A DNA stretch of 64,000 bases from Kozakia baliensis (GCF_001787335.1 NZ_CP014674.1:1258501-1322500), one strand, 5' to 3'; positions 27,673 through 39,291 are shown, counted from the stretch's first letter. Program-made: numbers and translations. The notes: generated from the sequence alone by a model not told the origin.

Positions 27673-28376
27673 GCGTGCACCATCTTCAGCATGGCTTTGG
27701 TGGTAGGCACGACATCGGGTGCATTCAATATCCGTTCGATGTCGTCCATCCGTTCAAGCGCCTCATATTCATCGTTGCCACGCTCGCGCCATATGTGTTC
27801 GATTTCGGAAAATGGTAGCGAACAATGAAGTTCGATCCCAATATCGACGATATGCGTGAGTTCATGCTCGCACGCTAATAAACAGCGTTGGGGCTTCACC
27901 AGATCTGCCGTAAGACCCAATTCTTCCTCAATTTCCACCAGAATCTGTGCATGAAGATCAATGGAAGCTTCATCGTCGGCACGCGCCTCGACGCTACCGG
28001 ACGGAACGCTCTGTCGCCACGCGCCAAGATAGAGCGAGCGGCGCTTTCTGCGTCCTAGAACAATCCCATCCGCAGCATGAAACAAGCCGTTCACAGCTAG
28101 TGGACGGAGCTTCAAGGCCGGGTAAAGGTTAGGATCTTTCATCTGGGCAAATGCCGGGCGATAATCGGACCAATGCCCGATGATGCGATCTGCCTCGACC
28201 ACATCCGCGCAAAAAATACGGCCATTATAAAGTTGTGGATTTTGCGCTACCGCCGCTGCCCATAACGCCTCAACCCGTTGCTGCACGGGAGGGGCGGCGG
28301 GATCAGGAGCAGGGCGGATCTCAATTTCAACATCGGGCTGCATGGGAAAGACTTGCCATCCATCCTGCATCGTCAT
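27669..28376 (-). CDS. Nudix hydrolase family protein with degenerate box
   Basis: The 235-residue protein has a central part like a Nudix fold: GIVLGRRKRRSLYLGAWRQSVPSGSVEA followed by ILVEIEEELGL. A normal Nudix box is Gx5Ex7REUxEExGU; here the arginine of the REU triplet is replaced by valine, while the EEELGL end is kept. Metal-dependent pyrophosphatase activity may therefore be altered. It lies between mtnK and an aldo/keto reductase and overlaps both by 4 nt, so a role in the same pathway is likely, but the substrate is not known. Confidence 0.75.
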   Translation of the reverse strand: MTMQDGWQVFPMQPDVEIEIRPAPDPAAPPVQQRVEALWAAAVAQNPQLYNGRIFCADVVEADRIIGHWSDYRPAFAQMKDPNLYPALKLRPLAVNGLFHAADGIVLGRRKRRSLYLGAWRQSVPSGSVEARADDEASIDLHAQILVEIEEELGLTADLVKPQRCLLACEHELTHIVDIGIELHCSLPFSEIEHIWRERGNDEYEALERMDDIERILNAPDVVPTTKAMLKMVHA

Positions 28377-29359
28377 GACGCTTTACCCGCATTGCCGAGT
28401 TGCAGCACATCTTCGACTGCCTGCTGCTCATGCTCGCTGAGCGGACGCATGACGGCACGCACGTTTTCGTTTACTTGTTCTGGCGAAGTCGCACCAGCTA
28501 TGACCGATCCCACAACATCGATGCTTAGCAGCCAACCGAAAGCAAGCTCCGTCAGGCTGCGTCCGAATGATGCCGCAACTTCACTCAGTCCTTCCAGGAG
28601 AACCCAATTTTCTTCAGTGCCATAACGTTCGCCGAGATATGTCCAGGCGGCGAGGCGGCTATTCTCGGGCGGGGCTTCGCCACGACGATATTTTCCCGTC
28701 AGCATCCCACTGGCGAGCGGAAAGTAGGGGAGCAAACCCAGCCCAAAATGCCGCAAGGCCGGAAGAAGTGTAGTAACAGCTTTTCGGGAGAGCAAAGAAA
28801 GCTCGTCCTGACAGGACACAATCCCCGCATAACCTTCGCGCTTCGCGATATGCCACGCATCCGCGACCTGCCATGCGGGTAGGTTGGAAACGCCTGCATA
28901 GCGAATTTTCCCCGAGCGGGTGAGATCGTCCAGTGTGCGCAAAGTTTCTTCGAGCGGCGTGTGCGGGTCTGCCGTATGAAGCTGATAAAGATCGATCCAA
29001 TCCGTCTTTAAGCGCCTCAAGCTTGCTTCGACTGCCTCGATAATATAGCGGCGTGACGCCCCTGATTTCCGTGCCGCCGCATCGGCTTCCGGACTCATAT
29101 TCATGCCGAATTTGGTCGCTAGCACAATCTCCGCTCGGCGGTTGCCAAGGGCCTGCCCCAACGCTTCTTCGGACGCACCAGCGTAAGCATCTCGGCGTCC
29201 ATACACGTCCGCGACGTCAAAAAGGGTGATGCCCCCATCAAGCGCCTGATGAACGACGGCTTCGGAGGCAGCGAAATCGATCCGCCCGCCAAGATTATTA
29301 CACCCTAATCCAATGCTGGAAACGGTCAGACCGGATTTTCCAAGGCGGCGATAGTCCAT
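28373..29359 (-). CDS. Aldo/keto reductase
   Basis: This 328-residue NADPH-dependent oxidoreductase has all four catalytic residues of the family. These are Asp and Tyr in FDVADVYGR, Lys in ATKFGM and His in YQLHTADP. It starts MDYRRLGKSGLTVSSIGLGCNNLGG, as in the YghZ/IolS-type group. I chose ATG 29359 (GGGAG upstream) over a 35-residue longer frame from 29464 that runs into the previous gene. It is the first gene of an operon with the Nudix and methylthioribose kinase genes. The substrate is unknown. Confidence 0.9.
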   Translation of the reverse strand: MDYRRLGKSGLTVSSIGLGCNNLGGRIDFAASEAVVHQALDGGITLFDVADVYGRRDAYAGASEEALGQALGNRRAEIVLATKFGMNMSPEADAAARKSGASRRYIIEAVEASLRRLKTDWIDLYQLHTADPHTPLEETLRTLDDLTRSGKIRYAGVSNLPAWQVADAWHIAKREGYAGIVSCQDELSLLSRKAVTTLLPALRHFGLGLLPYFPLASGMLTGKYRRGEAPPENSRLAAWTYLGERYGTEENWVLLEGLSEVAASFGRSLTELAFGWLLSIDVVGSVIAGATSPEQVNENVRAVMRPLSEHEQQAVEDVLQLGNAGKAS

Positions 29360-29390
29360 GATGGCGTCAACTCCCAAAGACTTTGCAAGC

Positions 29391-30275
29391 TTAAGGCAGA
29401 TCGAGACGAACCGAAACTGGACAATGATCCGAAAGACTTGCGCGGTCCGCTTCCTGCGCACCACGATAATTCATCACCCTTAAGCTATCAGGCACCAGCC
29501 AGGATTTCGCTATACCGCCCAATAAAATATGATCGATGAAATATTCTCCACCCCAACAAGGGCTGGCACGCCCGGCTGTGGTGAGAAGCATTGGTGCATC
29601 GGCATTGAGCAAGTGCATCAAAGGGTCGTTTTCCGTCAAACGGCGGTTGAAATCGCCAAGCACGATGAACGGAACGCCTTCATCCTGTCGTTCCAAAACC
29701 CAATTATCGAGAACCGCGAATTGACGCTTCAAAATAGGGCATGAGTGGCCTCGTTCATTCAAAGGCTGATCCCAGCATCCCGTTTTGAGATGAACGACCA
29801 AAACGCGAAAACGCGTCTGCCCGTCCGTTAACGTGACATCCAATCCGGCGCGCAGCGGATGAGACGCGCTCGAATCGTAAACATTCAAATCTGTAAGTTC
29901 GGGATTGATTTCAGCCTGAATATCGCGCCGGACGACTAAGCCCACCCGTTGAACGATCGGCTCCCAGCTTACGATAAGACGATAACGGTCGGTAGGGAAA
30001 ACACGCTGTGCAACCTGCGCTCCATCCACCTCTTCAATTCCGATCACATCCGAATCAAGCTGGCGTGCATATCTGGCTAGACGGTCAAAATCGTTTGGAT
30101 CGCGCCGTGCCACATCATCCGGCAAAGCCGCATCGTGCGCGGGCCGTTCAGTAAGCCAATCCAAATTCCATGTCGTAATTTTCAAATGATGTGCGCTGGC
30201 GGAGCCGGCAAAACCCAGCGCCGCCAACGCGCAGTATTTTTTAAGCTTCAGCGTGGAGTTCCGCCAAAGCTTCAT
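29391..30275 (-). CDS. Secreted endonuclease/exonuclease/phosphatase-family protein
   Basis: The 294-residue product has an N-terminal signal peptide (KLKKYCALAALGFAGSASA before HHLKITTWN). The EEP catalytic core follows: TTWNLDWL, IGIEEVDG (metal-binding Glu), VVHLKTGCW, FIVLGDFNRR and LSDHCPVSVRL (catalytic Asp-His). It should hydrolyse phosphodiester bonds in the periplasm or outside, perhaps as a DNase. Its start lies inside the end of the carbonic anhydrase gene by 35 nt; ATG 30305 is an alternative. No clear ribosome site was found, so translation may depend on the upstream gene. Confidence 0.85.
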   Translation of the reverse strand: MKLWRNSTLKLKKYCALAALGFAGSASAHHLKITTWNLDWLTERPAHDAALPDDVARRDPNDFDRLARYARQLDSDVIGIEEVDGAQVAQRVFPTDRYRLIVSWEPIVQRVGLVVRRDIQAEINPELTDLNVYDSSASHPLRAGLDVTLTDGQTRFRVLVVHLKTGCWDQPLNERGHSCPILKRQFAVLDNWVLERQDEGVPFIVLGDFNRRLTENDPLMHLLNADAPMLLTTAGRASPCWGGEYFIDHILLGGIAKSWLVPDSLRVMNYRGAQEADRASLSDHCPVSVRLDLP

Positions 30276-30915
30276 CGACGCTGCGTGTTTTACGGGTCTG
30301 CTCATCCAGGATTACGATCTGCCCGGTCCCGATCTCATAGAACCAGCCCTGAAGTGCCAGCTCGCCGCGCGACAGCGCGCCGACAACTGCCGGATGCGTG
30401 CGCAAATGTGCCAATTGCAGCAGCACGTTCTGCTCGGCCAGTTCGCGAACCGTCTCCGGCCCCATATCCTTGGCTTCCAACGGCCCAAGAGTGGCGCGGG
30501 CGGCCTCGGCATTACGCAACCAACGGCGAACCGTCGGCATCGTGTCGAATTTAGGCGAGGAAAGATCACAAAGTGCGTTCATCGCTCCGCAATTCGAGTG
30601 CCCGCACACGACCACATGCTGCACTTTCAGCGCCAGCACGGCATATTCAATCGCGGAGGAAACACCGCCCAGCATTTCGCCGTAAGGCGGTACGATATTG
30701 CCGACGTTACGCACGATGAAAAGTTCACCTGGCTCAGTCTGGGTAATCATGCTCGGATTGATACGGCTATCCGAGCAGGTAATGAACAATGTCGAAGGAG
30801 ATTGGCTGCTCGCAAGTTTTTCGAACAATTCCTTATGCTCGACAAAAACTTCATTATCGAAATGCTGCACGCCTTTAAGTAGCGTGATCAAGCTTTTTTC
30901 GATTTCGCTTTTCAT
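30241..30915 (-). CDS. Beta-class carbonic anhydrase
   Basis: The enzyme interconverts CO2 and bicarbonate, supplying bicarbonate to carboxylases. The 224-residue protein has the zinc ligands and dyad in ITCSDSRINP and VVCGHSNCGAM, with GELFIVRNVGNIVPPY between them. The C-terminal GWFYEIGTGQIVILDE is also typical. I chose the ATG at 30915, which has GAGG about 7 nt upstream; longer starts at 30936 and 30963 add polar residues only. The stop region overlaps the start of the secreted phosphodiesterase gene. Confidence 0.94.
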   Translation of the reverse strand: MKSEIEKSLITLLKGVQHFDNEVFVEHKELFEKLASSQSPSTLFITCSDSRINPSMITQTEPGELFIVRNVGNIVPPYGEMLGGVSSAIEYAVLALKVQHVVVCGHSNCGAMNALCDLSSPKFDTMPTVRRWLRNAEAARATLGPLEAKDMGPETVRELAEQNVLLQLAHLRTHPAVVGALSRGELALQGWFYEIGTGQIVILDEQTRKTRSVDEALAELHAEA

Positions 30916-31052
30916 GGCAACCTCATTTTTATTCATGGACGTCGAAGCACTCGCGCTCTTCAACTAATAACCACTCGAAATTCTGGATGCCTGCATCATG
31001 GCGCGCTGTCTATAGGAAGAAACAGCGCGCCATAATTCGTCATGAACATCAA

Positions 31053-33704
31053 TTATGTGGAAAGACGCTCGCGCAGCATATCGAATACCACTTTTGCATT
31101 CGGGTTCGGGCCGCCAGCCTGCGCCATGTCAGGCCGCCCACCGCCGCCCTTACCACCCATCGCGGCACTCGCCGCCCGCACTAGATCGACTGCGTTGAAG
31201 CGATCGGACAGATCGGGCGTCACGGCGATCACCACGCTGCCTTTGCCCTCTGCGCTGGAGACGAGTGCGACCACGCCCGAACCGACTTGCTTGGCGATTG
31301 CCTCCGCCATGCCCTTCAGTTCCTTGGGCGCAACCTCGCCCAAATCGCGTGCCGCCAAGGTCACGCCATTCACGTTCTCGGTCGCGGCACTGCCTTCGCC
31401 CGTGGCGATCCGACGCTGTAACTCGGAGACCTGGCGCTCCAGCGTGCGGCGTTCCTCAATCAATGCGGCCAGACGGTCCGGCGCCTCTGCCACGGTGGCC
31501 TTCAACAGCCCCGCCATCCGCGTCAGGCGTTCCTCAGCTTCCGCTGCCAGACGGTCCGCCGCCAAGCCGCAAACCGCCTCGATACGACGCACGCCTGCCG
31601 AAACACCGCCTTCCGATACGATACGGAACGGCCCAATTTCACCAGTGCGCCCCACATGCGTGCCGCCGCAAAGTTCAATGGAATAGGCGTTCCGGTTCTC
31701 GCCACCATTCCCCATGGAAACGACGCGAACCTCATCGCCATATTTCTCGCCGAACAGCGCCATAGCGCCTTCGGCCACAGCTGCTTCCGGCGTCATGATC
31801 CGCGTCTCGACCGCGCTGTTCTCGCGAATGCGCGCATTCACCTCACGCTCGATCTCCGCCAATTCCTCAGCCGTAATCGGGCGCGGTTGGGAAACATCGA
31901 AACGCAGGCGGTCCGGCGCATTCAAGCTGCCTTTTTGCGCCACATGCTCGCCTAACTGGCGGCGCATGGCCTCATGCAGCAAATGCGTTGCCGAATGATG
32001 CCCGCGCACGGCTTGACGCCGCACATGATCCACCGTGGCAGTCACGGACATGCCGGGATGCAGCACGCCCTCAACGATCTTGCCGTAATGCACCAACAAA
32101 TCGCCGTTGCGCTTTTGGGTGTCGGTAATTTCCACTACCAATCCCGGCGCGGTCAGCGTGCCATGATCGCCAACCTGGCCGCCGCTTTCGCCATAGAACG
32201 GTGTTTGATTCAGCAGAACCGCAACGCTCTCGCCTGCTTTGGCTTCCGCAACCTCTTGGTTGCCATGTGCAACAAGCTGAACTTCGGCATCGCTCTTTTC
32301 AGAAACGTATCCTAGGAACTCCGTCGGCCCGAAGCGGTCACGCGCATCGAACCAGATCGTTTCCGCCGCGGTGTCACCGGAACCGACCCACGCTGCGCGA
32401 GCGCGTGTGCGCTGTTCGGCCATCGCTGCTTCAAAGCCAGCGACGTCCACGGTCTGGCCTTGTTCGCGCAATGCATCCTGCGTCAGATCGAGCGGGAAGC
32501 CGAATGTATCGTAGAGCTTGAACGCCACTGCGCCCGGAAGCGCTTCGCCAGTGCCGAAACGGCTGGTCTCGTCTTCCAGCAAGGACATGCCACGTTCGAG
32601 CAACGCCGTGAAACGTTCTTCCTCGCCGCGCATGGTCTCGGCGATCAGCGCCTGATGCTGCACCAGTTCCGGATAGGCGCTGCCCATCTGGCGAATCAGG
32701 GCAGGAAGCAGGCGATAAAACACTGGCTCCCGCGCACCTAGTCGCTGCAAATGGCGCATAGCACGGCGCATGATGCGGCGTAGAACGTAACCGCGCCCAT
32801 CCTTGGCAGGCATGACGCCATCGGCGATCAGGAATGCGCTGGAACGCAGATGATCCGCCACCACGCGATGGCTTGCGCGCAAAGCGCCGTCCGGATCGGT
32901 GTTGAGCGTGTTCGCGGCGGCTTCGATCAACGAACGCAGAACATCGGTGTCGTAAACGTCACGCTTGCCCTGCATCACGGCGGCGAAACGTTCCAACCCC
33001 ATGCCGGTATCGATGGAAGGGCGGGGTAGAGGCGTGCGGGTTCCCGGCGGATTCTCGAAGAACTGCATGAACACGAGGTTCCAGATCTCGACGAAACGGT
33101 CGCCACCCTCATCCGGCGAGCCAGGAGGGCCGCCGAAAACTTCGGGTCCATGATCGTAGAAAATCTCGGAGCAAGGGCCGCAAGGGCCGGTATCGCCCAT
33201 CCGCCAGAAATTGTCCGACGTTGCGATGCGGATAATCTTCTCTTCCGGCAATCCAGCGATTTTGCGCCAGAGTTCCGCCGCTTTCTCATCTTCCGCATAA
33301 ACGGTGGCGAGCAGTTTCTCTTTCGGTAGGCCGTAGCTTTTCGTCAGCAGCGTCCAGGCAAATTCGATCGCTTCAGCCTTGAAATAATCGCCGAAGGAGA
33401 AATTACCCATCATCTCGAAAAAGGTCAGATGCCGTGCCGTATAGCCGACATTGTCCAGATCGTTATGCTTGCCGCCCGCCCGTACGACCTTCTGCGCCGT
33501 GGTGGCGCGTGTATAGGGGCGGGTTTCCTGTCCGGTGAAGACGTTCTTGAACGGCACCATTCCGGCGTTGGTGAACAAAAGCGTCGGGTCGTTTTGTGGC
33601 ACCAGAGACGCGGAAGGAACGATGCGATGCCCGTTTTCTCCGAAATATTCGAGGAAAGCGCTGCGAAGCGTATTGGTGGTATTGTTCGTGATCGTCGTGG
33701 TCAT
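31053..33704 (-). CDS. alaS: Alanyl-tRNA synthetase
   Basis: AlaRS charges tRNA-Ala and edits mischarged Ser or Gly. The 883-residue length is typical. The catalytic domain begins [38 protein letters not shown]. The editing domain has the zinc sites [12 protein letters not shown] and [13 protein letters not shown], and the C-Ala domain ends [15 protein letters not shown]. The frame extends 23 residues upstream to 33773, but family members begin at about MTTTITNN, so I chose ATG 33704. It stands alone on the minus strand. Confidence 0.97.
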   Translation of the reverse strand: MTTTITNNTTNTLRSAFLEYFGENGHRIVPSASLVPQNDPTLLFTNAGMVPFKNVFTGQETRPYTRATTAQKVVRAGGKHNDLDNVGYTARHLTFFEMMGNFSFGDYFKAEAIEFAWTLLTKSYGLPKEKLLATVYAEDEKAAELWRKIAGLPEEKIIRIATSDNFWRMGDTGPCGPCSEIFYDHGPEVFGGPPGSPDEGGDRFVEIWNLVFMQFFENPPGTRTPLPRPSIDTGMGLERFAAVMQGKRDVYDTDVLRSLIEAAANTLNTDPDGALRASHRVVADHLRSSAFLIADGVMPAKDGRGYVLRRIMRRAMRHLQRLGAREPVFYRLLPALIRQMGSAYPELVQHQALIAETMRGEEERFTALLERGMSLLEDETSRFGTGEALPGAVAFKLYDTFGFPLDLTQDALREQGQTVDVAGFEAAMAEQRTRARAAWVGSGDTAAETIWFDARDRFGPTEFLGYVSEKSDAEVQLVAHGNQEVAEAKAGESVAVLLNQTPFYGESGGQVGDHGTLTAPGLVVEITDTQKRNGDLLVHYGKIVEGVLHPGMSVTATVDHVRRQAVRGHHSATHLLHEAMRRQLGEHVAQKGSLNAPDRLRFDVSQPRPITAEELAEIEREVNARIRENSAVETRIMTPEAAVAEGAMALFGEKYGDEVRVVSMGNGGENRNAYSIELCGGTHVGRTGEIGPFRIVSEGGVSAGVRRIEAVCGLAADRLAAEAEERLTRMAGLLKATVAEAPDRLAALIEERRTLERQVSELQRRIATGEGSAATENVNGVTLAARDLGEVAPKELKGMAEAIAKQVGSGVVALVSSAEGKGSVVIAVTPDLSDRFNAVDLVRAASAAMGGKGGGGRPDMAQAGGPNPNAKVVFDMLRERLST

Positions 33705-33796
33705 GGCCGAGAACTGATTTTCCGATGAAGCGGATAGATAATTGGCTTGTTCACTAGAACATTGCCGCGACAAAGGAAATATTTGTCTCGCGTCGC

Positions 33797-34303
33797 TTAG
33801 CGTGGAAGGTCCCGATCGCTGTCTTCAGGAGAGAATTCTACCGTCATCTGCGCCAATTCCAACGGTGTTTCCGGCACTTTCGCACGAAAAACCAAGCGGC
33901 GGGAGAGGTTGAAGTTGGCGAACATTCCCGCCAGGGCGCCCGCTGCCAGCGGCACGACCGGATAGCGTGCGCAGAAAGGAATCGACAAACACAGCGCATA
34001 GACCGTGCCGCGATTCAGGAAAAAACCCAAGCTGTTGGCCGCCAGAAAGTGAAGCCATTGCAAGAATAGATGGCCTCTCTGCGCGACGTTGCGGAACGTC
34101 CAGAGGCGATTGAATACCCAATTGATCGTGGCCGCTACGAAATAAGCGAGGAGAATGGCCATCGTCAGCCCCAGTGCAGGGCGCAGAAGATAAACCGTGC
34201 CAGTATCCCATGCGAATCCCATTCCACCCACAACTGCGAAGCGGAGAAACTGGCCCATGAGCTGGCGCTTGGCGCGCGGATAGAAGATGCGGCTCTTGCG
34301 CAA
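33797..34303 (-). CDS. GtrA family membrane protein
   Basis: GtrA-like proteins are small, four-helix inner-membrane proteins that help flip or modify polyprenyl-linked sugars for surface polysaccharides. The 168-residue product has [23 protein letters not shown] in helix 1, a second helix with [18 protein letters not shown] (the family's NF.....WTF mark), and two further helices. The C-terminus ends [13 protein letters not shown], also typical. The start is either TTG 34303 (with GAGG upstream) or ATG 34258; the latter starts at the family core. No glycosyltransferase gene is adjacent. Confidence 0.87.
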   Translation of the reverse strand: MRKSRIFYPRAKRQLMGQFLRFAVVGGMGFAWDTGTVYLLRPALGLTMAILLAYFVAATINWVFNRLWTFRNVAQRGHLFLQWLHFLAANSLGFFLNRGTVYALCLSIPFCARYPVVPLAAGALAGMFANFNLSRRLVFRAKVPETPLELAQMTVEFSPEDSDRDLPR

Positions 34304-34439
34304 GGGTGAAGCGCCTCTGCTGCGAGAAAAGATTGCATTCGCTCCTAAAGCGATGCGCCACCCCTCGCAAGAGCGGACTAAACTTTTGCGTGATCAACGA
34401 TGCTTCGGGGCCTTCGCAATCTAAGGAGGAACCTGTCGC

Positions 34440-34532
34440 ATGAAACTGTTCTCTCTGAAGCCTACTTTGAACGCAAGGTTGTTCAGCGAAGGAACGCTTT
34501 ATGCAAGCGCCCATTCCCTATGCGGAAAATGA
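34440..34532 (+). CDS. Possible 30-residue leader ORF overlapping the catalase-like gene
   Basis: A very strong ribosome site (CTAAGGAGGA at 34421-34430) precedes ATG 34440, which opens a 30-codon ORF (MKLFSLKPTL...) ending at 34532. It overlaps the start of the catalase-like gene at 34501 in another frame. The downstream gene has a weaker site (GAAGGA). The ORF may feed ribosomes to the catalase-like gene or regulate it. Confidence 0.4.
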   Translation: MKLFSLKPTLNARLFSEGTLYASAHSLCGK

Positions 34533-35580
34533 CGAGAAAATTAGCCGCAATGAGCGGACGACGCACAAGAAACTCGCCAAAACTTTTCGTCGCATCATCA
34601 ACACGACGCACCGTGACACTCACCATGCCGAGCGGGGCGTGCACGCGAAGGGCCATGCGCTTCTCAAGGGGGAAATCTCCATCCACCCCGATTTGCCGGA
34701 TGAACTGGCGCAGGGACTTTTCGCAACGCCCAAAACCTATCCTGCCTTCGTTCGGCTCTCCACCATTCCTGGCGATGTTCTGAAAGATAGCGTCTCCGTT
34801 CCCAGAGGTTTCGCATTGAAGATCACGAATATCGACGGTGAACTTCTTGCTGACGCAAAAGGAAACGCCGTCCAGGATTTCCTTTTCGCCAGTGGCGAGG
34901 CTTTCGCCGTTTCTCGTGCCAAATCGTTTCTTTACGCAATGCGTGTTTTTTCGCTTACGACCGATCGGGCGGAATGGGCGAAAATTGCGCTTTCTCGCGT
35001 TCTGCGCGTGATCAATGCGGGATTGGAGAAGATTGGTGCGCGAAATGACGTGATTGATTTCATTGGTGGTTTTGCGCCGACCAATCCGTTGGGAGAGCGC
35101 TTCTATACACAGGTGCCGCAGCGCTACGGAAACTACGTGGCGAAATTCGATATCGTTCCAGCCTCGGAGAATTTCCGCGCTCTAACAGGCGAAACGGTTA
35201 CCGTCGATCATGATGCTGACGCTATCCGCCACGCTGTTCACAACGTTCTACAGAAAGACGGCGGTGCTTGGATACTACGCGCGCAGTTACGCCGAGACGC
35301 GGCTCGGAATCCTATCGAAAACGCTTCCGCCGCTTGGCCTGAAGAAGGCAGCCCTTACCTTCCTATCGCCACGATCACCGTTCTCCCGCAGGAAAGCTGG
35401 TCCGAAGCGCTTTTGCGAGAGATGGATGACTCTATCTCGTTCGCGCCTTGGCATGGTCTTAAAGCGCATCAGCCCCTTGGGGATATCATGCGGGCGCGCC
35501 GCTCTTCATACCCTATGTCCGCCCAGCTTCGGACGAAGTTGAACGGCTGCCCGCTACACCTCATTCCGCGCATAAAGTAA
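34501..35580 (+). CDS. Catalase-like heme protein (small catalase-related family)
   Basis: The 359-residue protein is shorter than a true catalase (about 480 or more) and matches the SrpA-like, catalase-related group, which bind heme and may have peroxidase activity. The distal histidine region is ERGVHAKGHALLKGEISI; the middle has VRLSTIPGD and SVPRGFALKI. The likely proximal heme tyrosine is in RARRSSYPMSAQLR near the C-terminus. The dimer domains of full catalases are absent. There is no signal peptide, so it is probably cytoplasmic. It may be translated with help from the overlapping upstream ORF. Confidence 0.85.
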   Translation: MQAPIPYAENDEKISRNERTTHKKLAKTFRRIINTTHRDTHHAERGVHAKGHALLKGEISIHPDLPDELAQGLFATPKTYPAFVRLSTIPGDVLKDSVSVPRGFALKITNIDGELLADAKGNAVQDFLFASGEAFAVSRAKSFLYAMRVFSLTTDRAEWAKIALSRVLRVINAGLEKIGARNDVIDFIGGFAPTNPLGERFYTQVPQRYGNYVAKFDIVPASENFRALTGETVTVDHDADAIRHAVHNVLQKDGGAWILRAQLRRDAARNPIENASAAWPEEGSPYLPIATITVLPQESWSEALLREMDDSISFAPWHGLKAHQPLGDIMRARRSSYPMSAQLRTKLNGCPLHLIPRIK

Positions 35581-35586
35581 CGCGGT

Positions 35587-35793
35587 TTAGTTCTTCTTCA
35601 GGGCGTCCGGCTTGTGGGCCGCCTCGGCACCTGTCTTAGCGCTTTTGACGACGACTTTCGGATTTTCCTTACTGGCCTCGATGTTGTTGTTCTTGATCTT
35701 CAGCGGCCTCGTCGTCGTTCGCTCAACCGTGCCGGACGTCTCGCCCTGGGAGGTTTTCCAGGAAACATCATCGCCCTTATGAAATTTCGTCAT
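35587..35793 (-). CDS. DUF2945 (HVA1 / Tudor-like) small protein
   Basis: The 68-residue basic protein begins MTKFHKGDDVSWKTSQGETSGTVE and continues with TRPLKIKNN and NPKVVVKSAKTGAEAAHKPDALKK. This is the signature of the small DUF2945 family, also described as hypervirulence-associated with a Tudor-like fold. Function in bacteria is not known; the fold suggests binding of nucleic acid or protein. It is convergent with the catalase-like gene, 6 nt away. A good AGG-rich site precedes the ATG. Confidence 0.88.
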   Translation of the reverse strand: MTKFHKGDDVSWKTSQGETSGTVERTTTRPLKIKNNNIEASKENPKVVVKSAKTGAEAAHKPDALKKN

Positions 35794-35851
35794 GTCGCAC
35801 CTCCGTTTAACCTGATGGAGGCATCAACGACATAAGAACGGAATGGATGCA

Positions 35852-37474
<1,623 letters not shown>

Positions 37475-37540
37475 AATTCCTCAGGGGCAGGGCGGTCAGC
37501 GCAATTATACCAACCACGCTAAACCGTAAACTGCGGCGCG

Positions 37541-37822
37541 CTATCGCGGGGGCGGATATAGAACCTGAAGCAGGGTGCAAAAAAGCGCTGCGAGAAGCGC
37601 ATCGACGCTAAACAGCCCTAGCCATGTCACCAATAATCGCGCGGCGCTCTCTTGCAGTATGATCGCCAAGAACTGGAAGGACAGCAGAAAATACCCTGTT
37701 TGACGTAAAGCCAGCCGTCGCGTCTCATTCAAACCGAACCGGCCAAAAATCTCAGCTTGCCTTTGCATGCTGACTGCTAGCGCAAACACGCTCAAAAGAC
37801 TGATGAGCGAAAGAAAAACCAT
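37541..37822 (-). CDS. DUF3325 membrane protein of iron-uptake operon
   Basis: This 93-residue protein has three hydrophobic segments and the DUF3325 mark ALAVSMQRQAEIFGR with ETRRLALRQTGYFLLS. Such proteins are encoded with DUF3649 and PepSY membrane proteins in siderophore-related operons. The ATG shares one nucleotide with the stop of the PepSY gene (TGATG), so translation is coupled; a longer frame from 37921 overlaps that gene and is rejected. Function is unknown but likely supports release of iron from siderophores at the inner membrane. Confidence 0.8.
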   Translation of the reverse strand: MVFLSLISLLSVFALAVSMQRQAEIFGRFGLNETRRLALRQTGYFLLSFQFLAIILQESAARLLVTWLGLFSVDALLAALFCTLLQVLYPPPR

Positions 37823-39291
37823 CACTTTCCCCGCCTTGTTCCCAAATATCGTAACGCCGAACGTTGCGTCGCAAAGCCGAAACCGCCCGCCAGCATCAAC
37901 GCCACAATCGAAACCGACCACTCAACACCATCATGCGGCCATCCATCGATCACTCCAACACTGACGCAGCCCAATGCGGATAATCTCAATAATGTAATCC
38001 AACTCTGCTGCGGCGGGCGTAAAGCCGCCGCAGCCAGCACGAAAGCCCAGGTTACGAACAATATGTGCACTTCCTGGTCCGCGCGATGCGTCATCTGCAG
38101 CGGCAAGAGCCGATTGGCGAGAAAGAACGCGCAAAAGGCCACCGGCGTGCCGGCAATAAAGCCCGCATTCATGCGTTCCACCAATGCTGTGCTGAAGCCG
38201 CCCTGACGGCGCTGGCGTTTGATCGTCCAAAGGTGCAAACCGGTCGCGATCACCGCCGTCAGTATCAGTCCCGAAATGAAGTAAAGCCAGCGCGTCACTA
38301 TTGGCGCAAAGCGCGCTACATGCAGCCCATAAAGAACATCGAAAACGCGCACCGCGGGCCGCTTCTCGATATGCTCGGCCAATATCTTCCCCGTGACACC
38401 ATCGAAGCTGATCGTATGCGAATCAATGCCAATCCGATCATCCGTCGCCGACACCACAGTCACGATGGAAGCGCTATCGCCCGGTGAAGTAACGGTGACC
38501 CGCGCCAATCCGGCTTCTCCGAAACGCCGCTCCGCTTCCCGCAGCATCGGCGAGACTGGCGCAGGTCGTCCCGGTCGCCCATTCGCCGTCCGCTCAACCG
38601 ATGCCGGACTAAGATCATGCGCTACAGCTCCGAGATCGGACCGATACGCTGCCTGCACACCCCACGGCATCATCAAGTTAGCCAGCGTCACCGCCCCGGT
38701 CACTGCGATCATTACATGAAAGGGCAGAGCGACCACGCCGAATAGATTATGTGCATCCAACCAGCTTCTCTGGTTTTTCCCGGGTCGAAAGGTAAAGAAA
38801 TCCACGAAAAAGCGGCGATGTGCGATAATTCCCGTCACTAGAATCAATATCAGCGCCATTGCCCCGATCGCGGCGATCAATCGGCCCCAGGGATAAGGCA
38901 ACTGCAACTCAAAATGGAAACGATAGAAAAAATCGCCGCCCAACGTATCGCGTATCCCATCCGGCGCGCCAGTTATTGGGGAGAGCGCGCGTTGGATATA
39001 CGCGCCATGTTGCTCCCACAACGCCAAGGTGTATGGCGCACGCTCATTCGCGGGCTCCAGATACCAGGCCGATGATCGCGGCGCATGAATTGACAGCCAC
39101 CGAACCGCTGCGGCGCTTGCCTCTACCGCATCGACATGCCGCGCCGTCAATTCCGGGCGCATCCATGCGCCGATTTCCGGCCGAAAAACACTCAGCGTGC
39201 CCGATAGCGCCATGGCGTAAAGCAGCCACCCGACAATCAGGCCGGACCAATCATGCAGCCAGGTCATCGCCGCGCGAAAATCCCGCCTCAC
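37822..39291 (-). CDS. PepSY-associated inner-membrane protein (siderophore reductase-like)
   Basis: The 489-residue protein is a PepSY_TM family member, with N-terminal FRAAMTWLHDWSGLIVGWLLYAMALSGTLSVFRPEI and four or five helices. A PepSY-like periplasmic part follows (DRIGIDSHTISFDGVTGKILAEHIEKRP). Paired histidines (RFHFEL, HNLFGVVALPFHVMIA, YGLHVARFAP) could hold heme, and related proteins reduce ferric siderophores. I chose GTG 39291, which overlaps the DUF3649 stop as GTGA; the longer frame runs through that gene. The product completes a three-gene coupled operon. Confidence 0.87.
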   Translation of the reverse strand: MRRDFRAAMTWLHDWSGLIVGWLLYAMALSGTLSVFRPEIGAWMRPELTARHVDAVEASAAAVRWLSIHAPRSSAWYLEPANERAPYTLALWEQHGAYIQRALSPITGAPDGIRDTLGGDFFYRFHFELQLPYPWGRLIAAIGAMALILILVTGIIAHRRFFVDFFTFRPGKNQRSWLDAHNLFGVVALPFHVMIAVTGAVTLANLMMPWGVQAAYRSDLGAVAHDLSPASVERTANGRPGRPAPVSPMLREAERRFGEAGLARVTVTSPGDSASIVTVVSATDDRIGIDSHTISFDGVTGKILAEHIEKRPAVRVFDVLYGLHVARFAPIVTRWLYFISGLILTAVIATGLHLWTIKRQRRQGGFSTALVERMNAGFIAGTPVAFCAFFLANRLLPLQMTHRADQEVHILFVTWAFVLAAAALRPPQQSWITLLRLSALGCVSVGVIDGWPHDGVEWSVSIVALMLAGGFGFATQRSALRYLGTRRGK

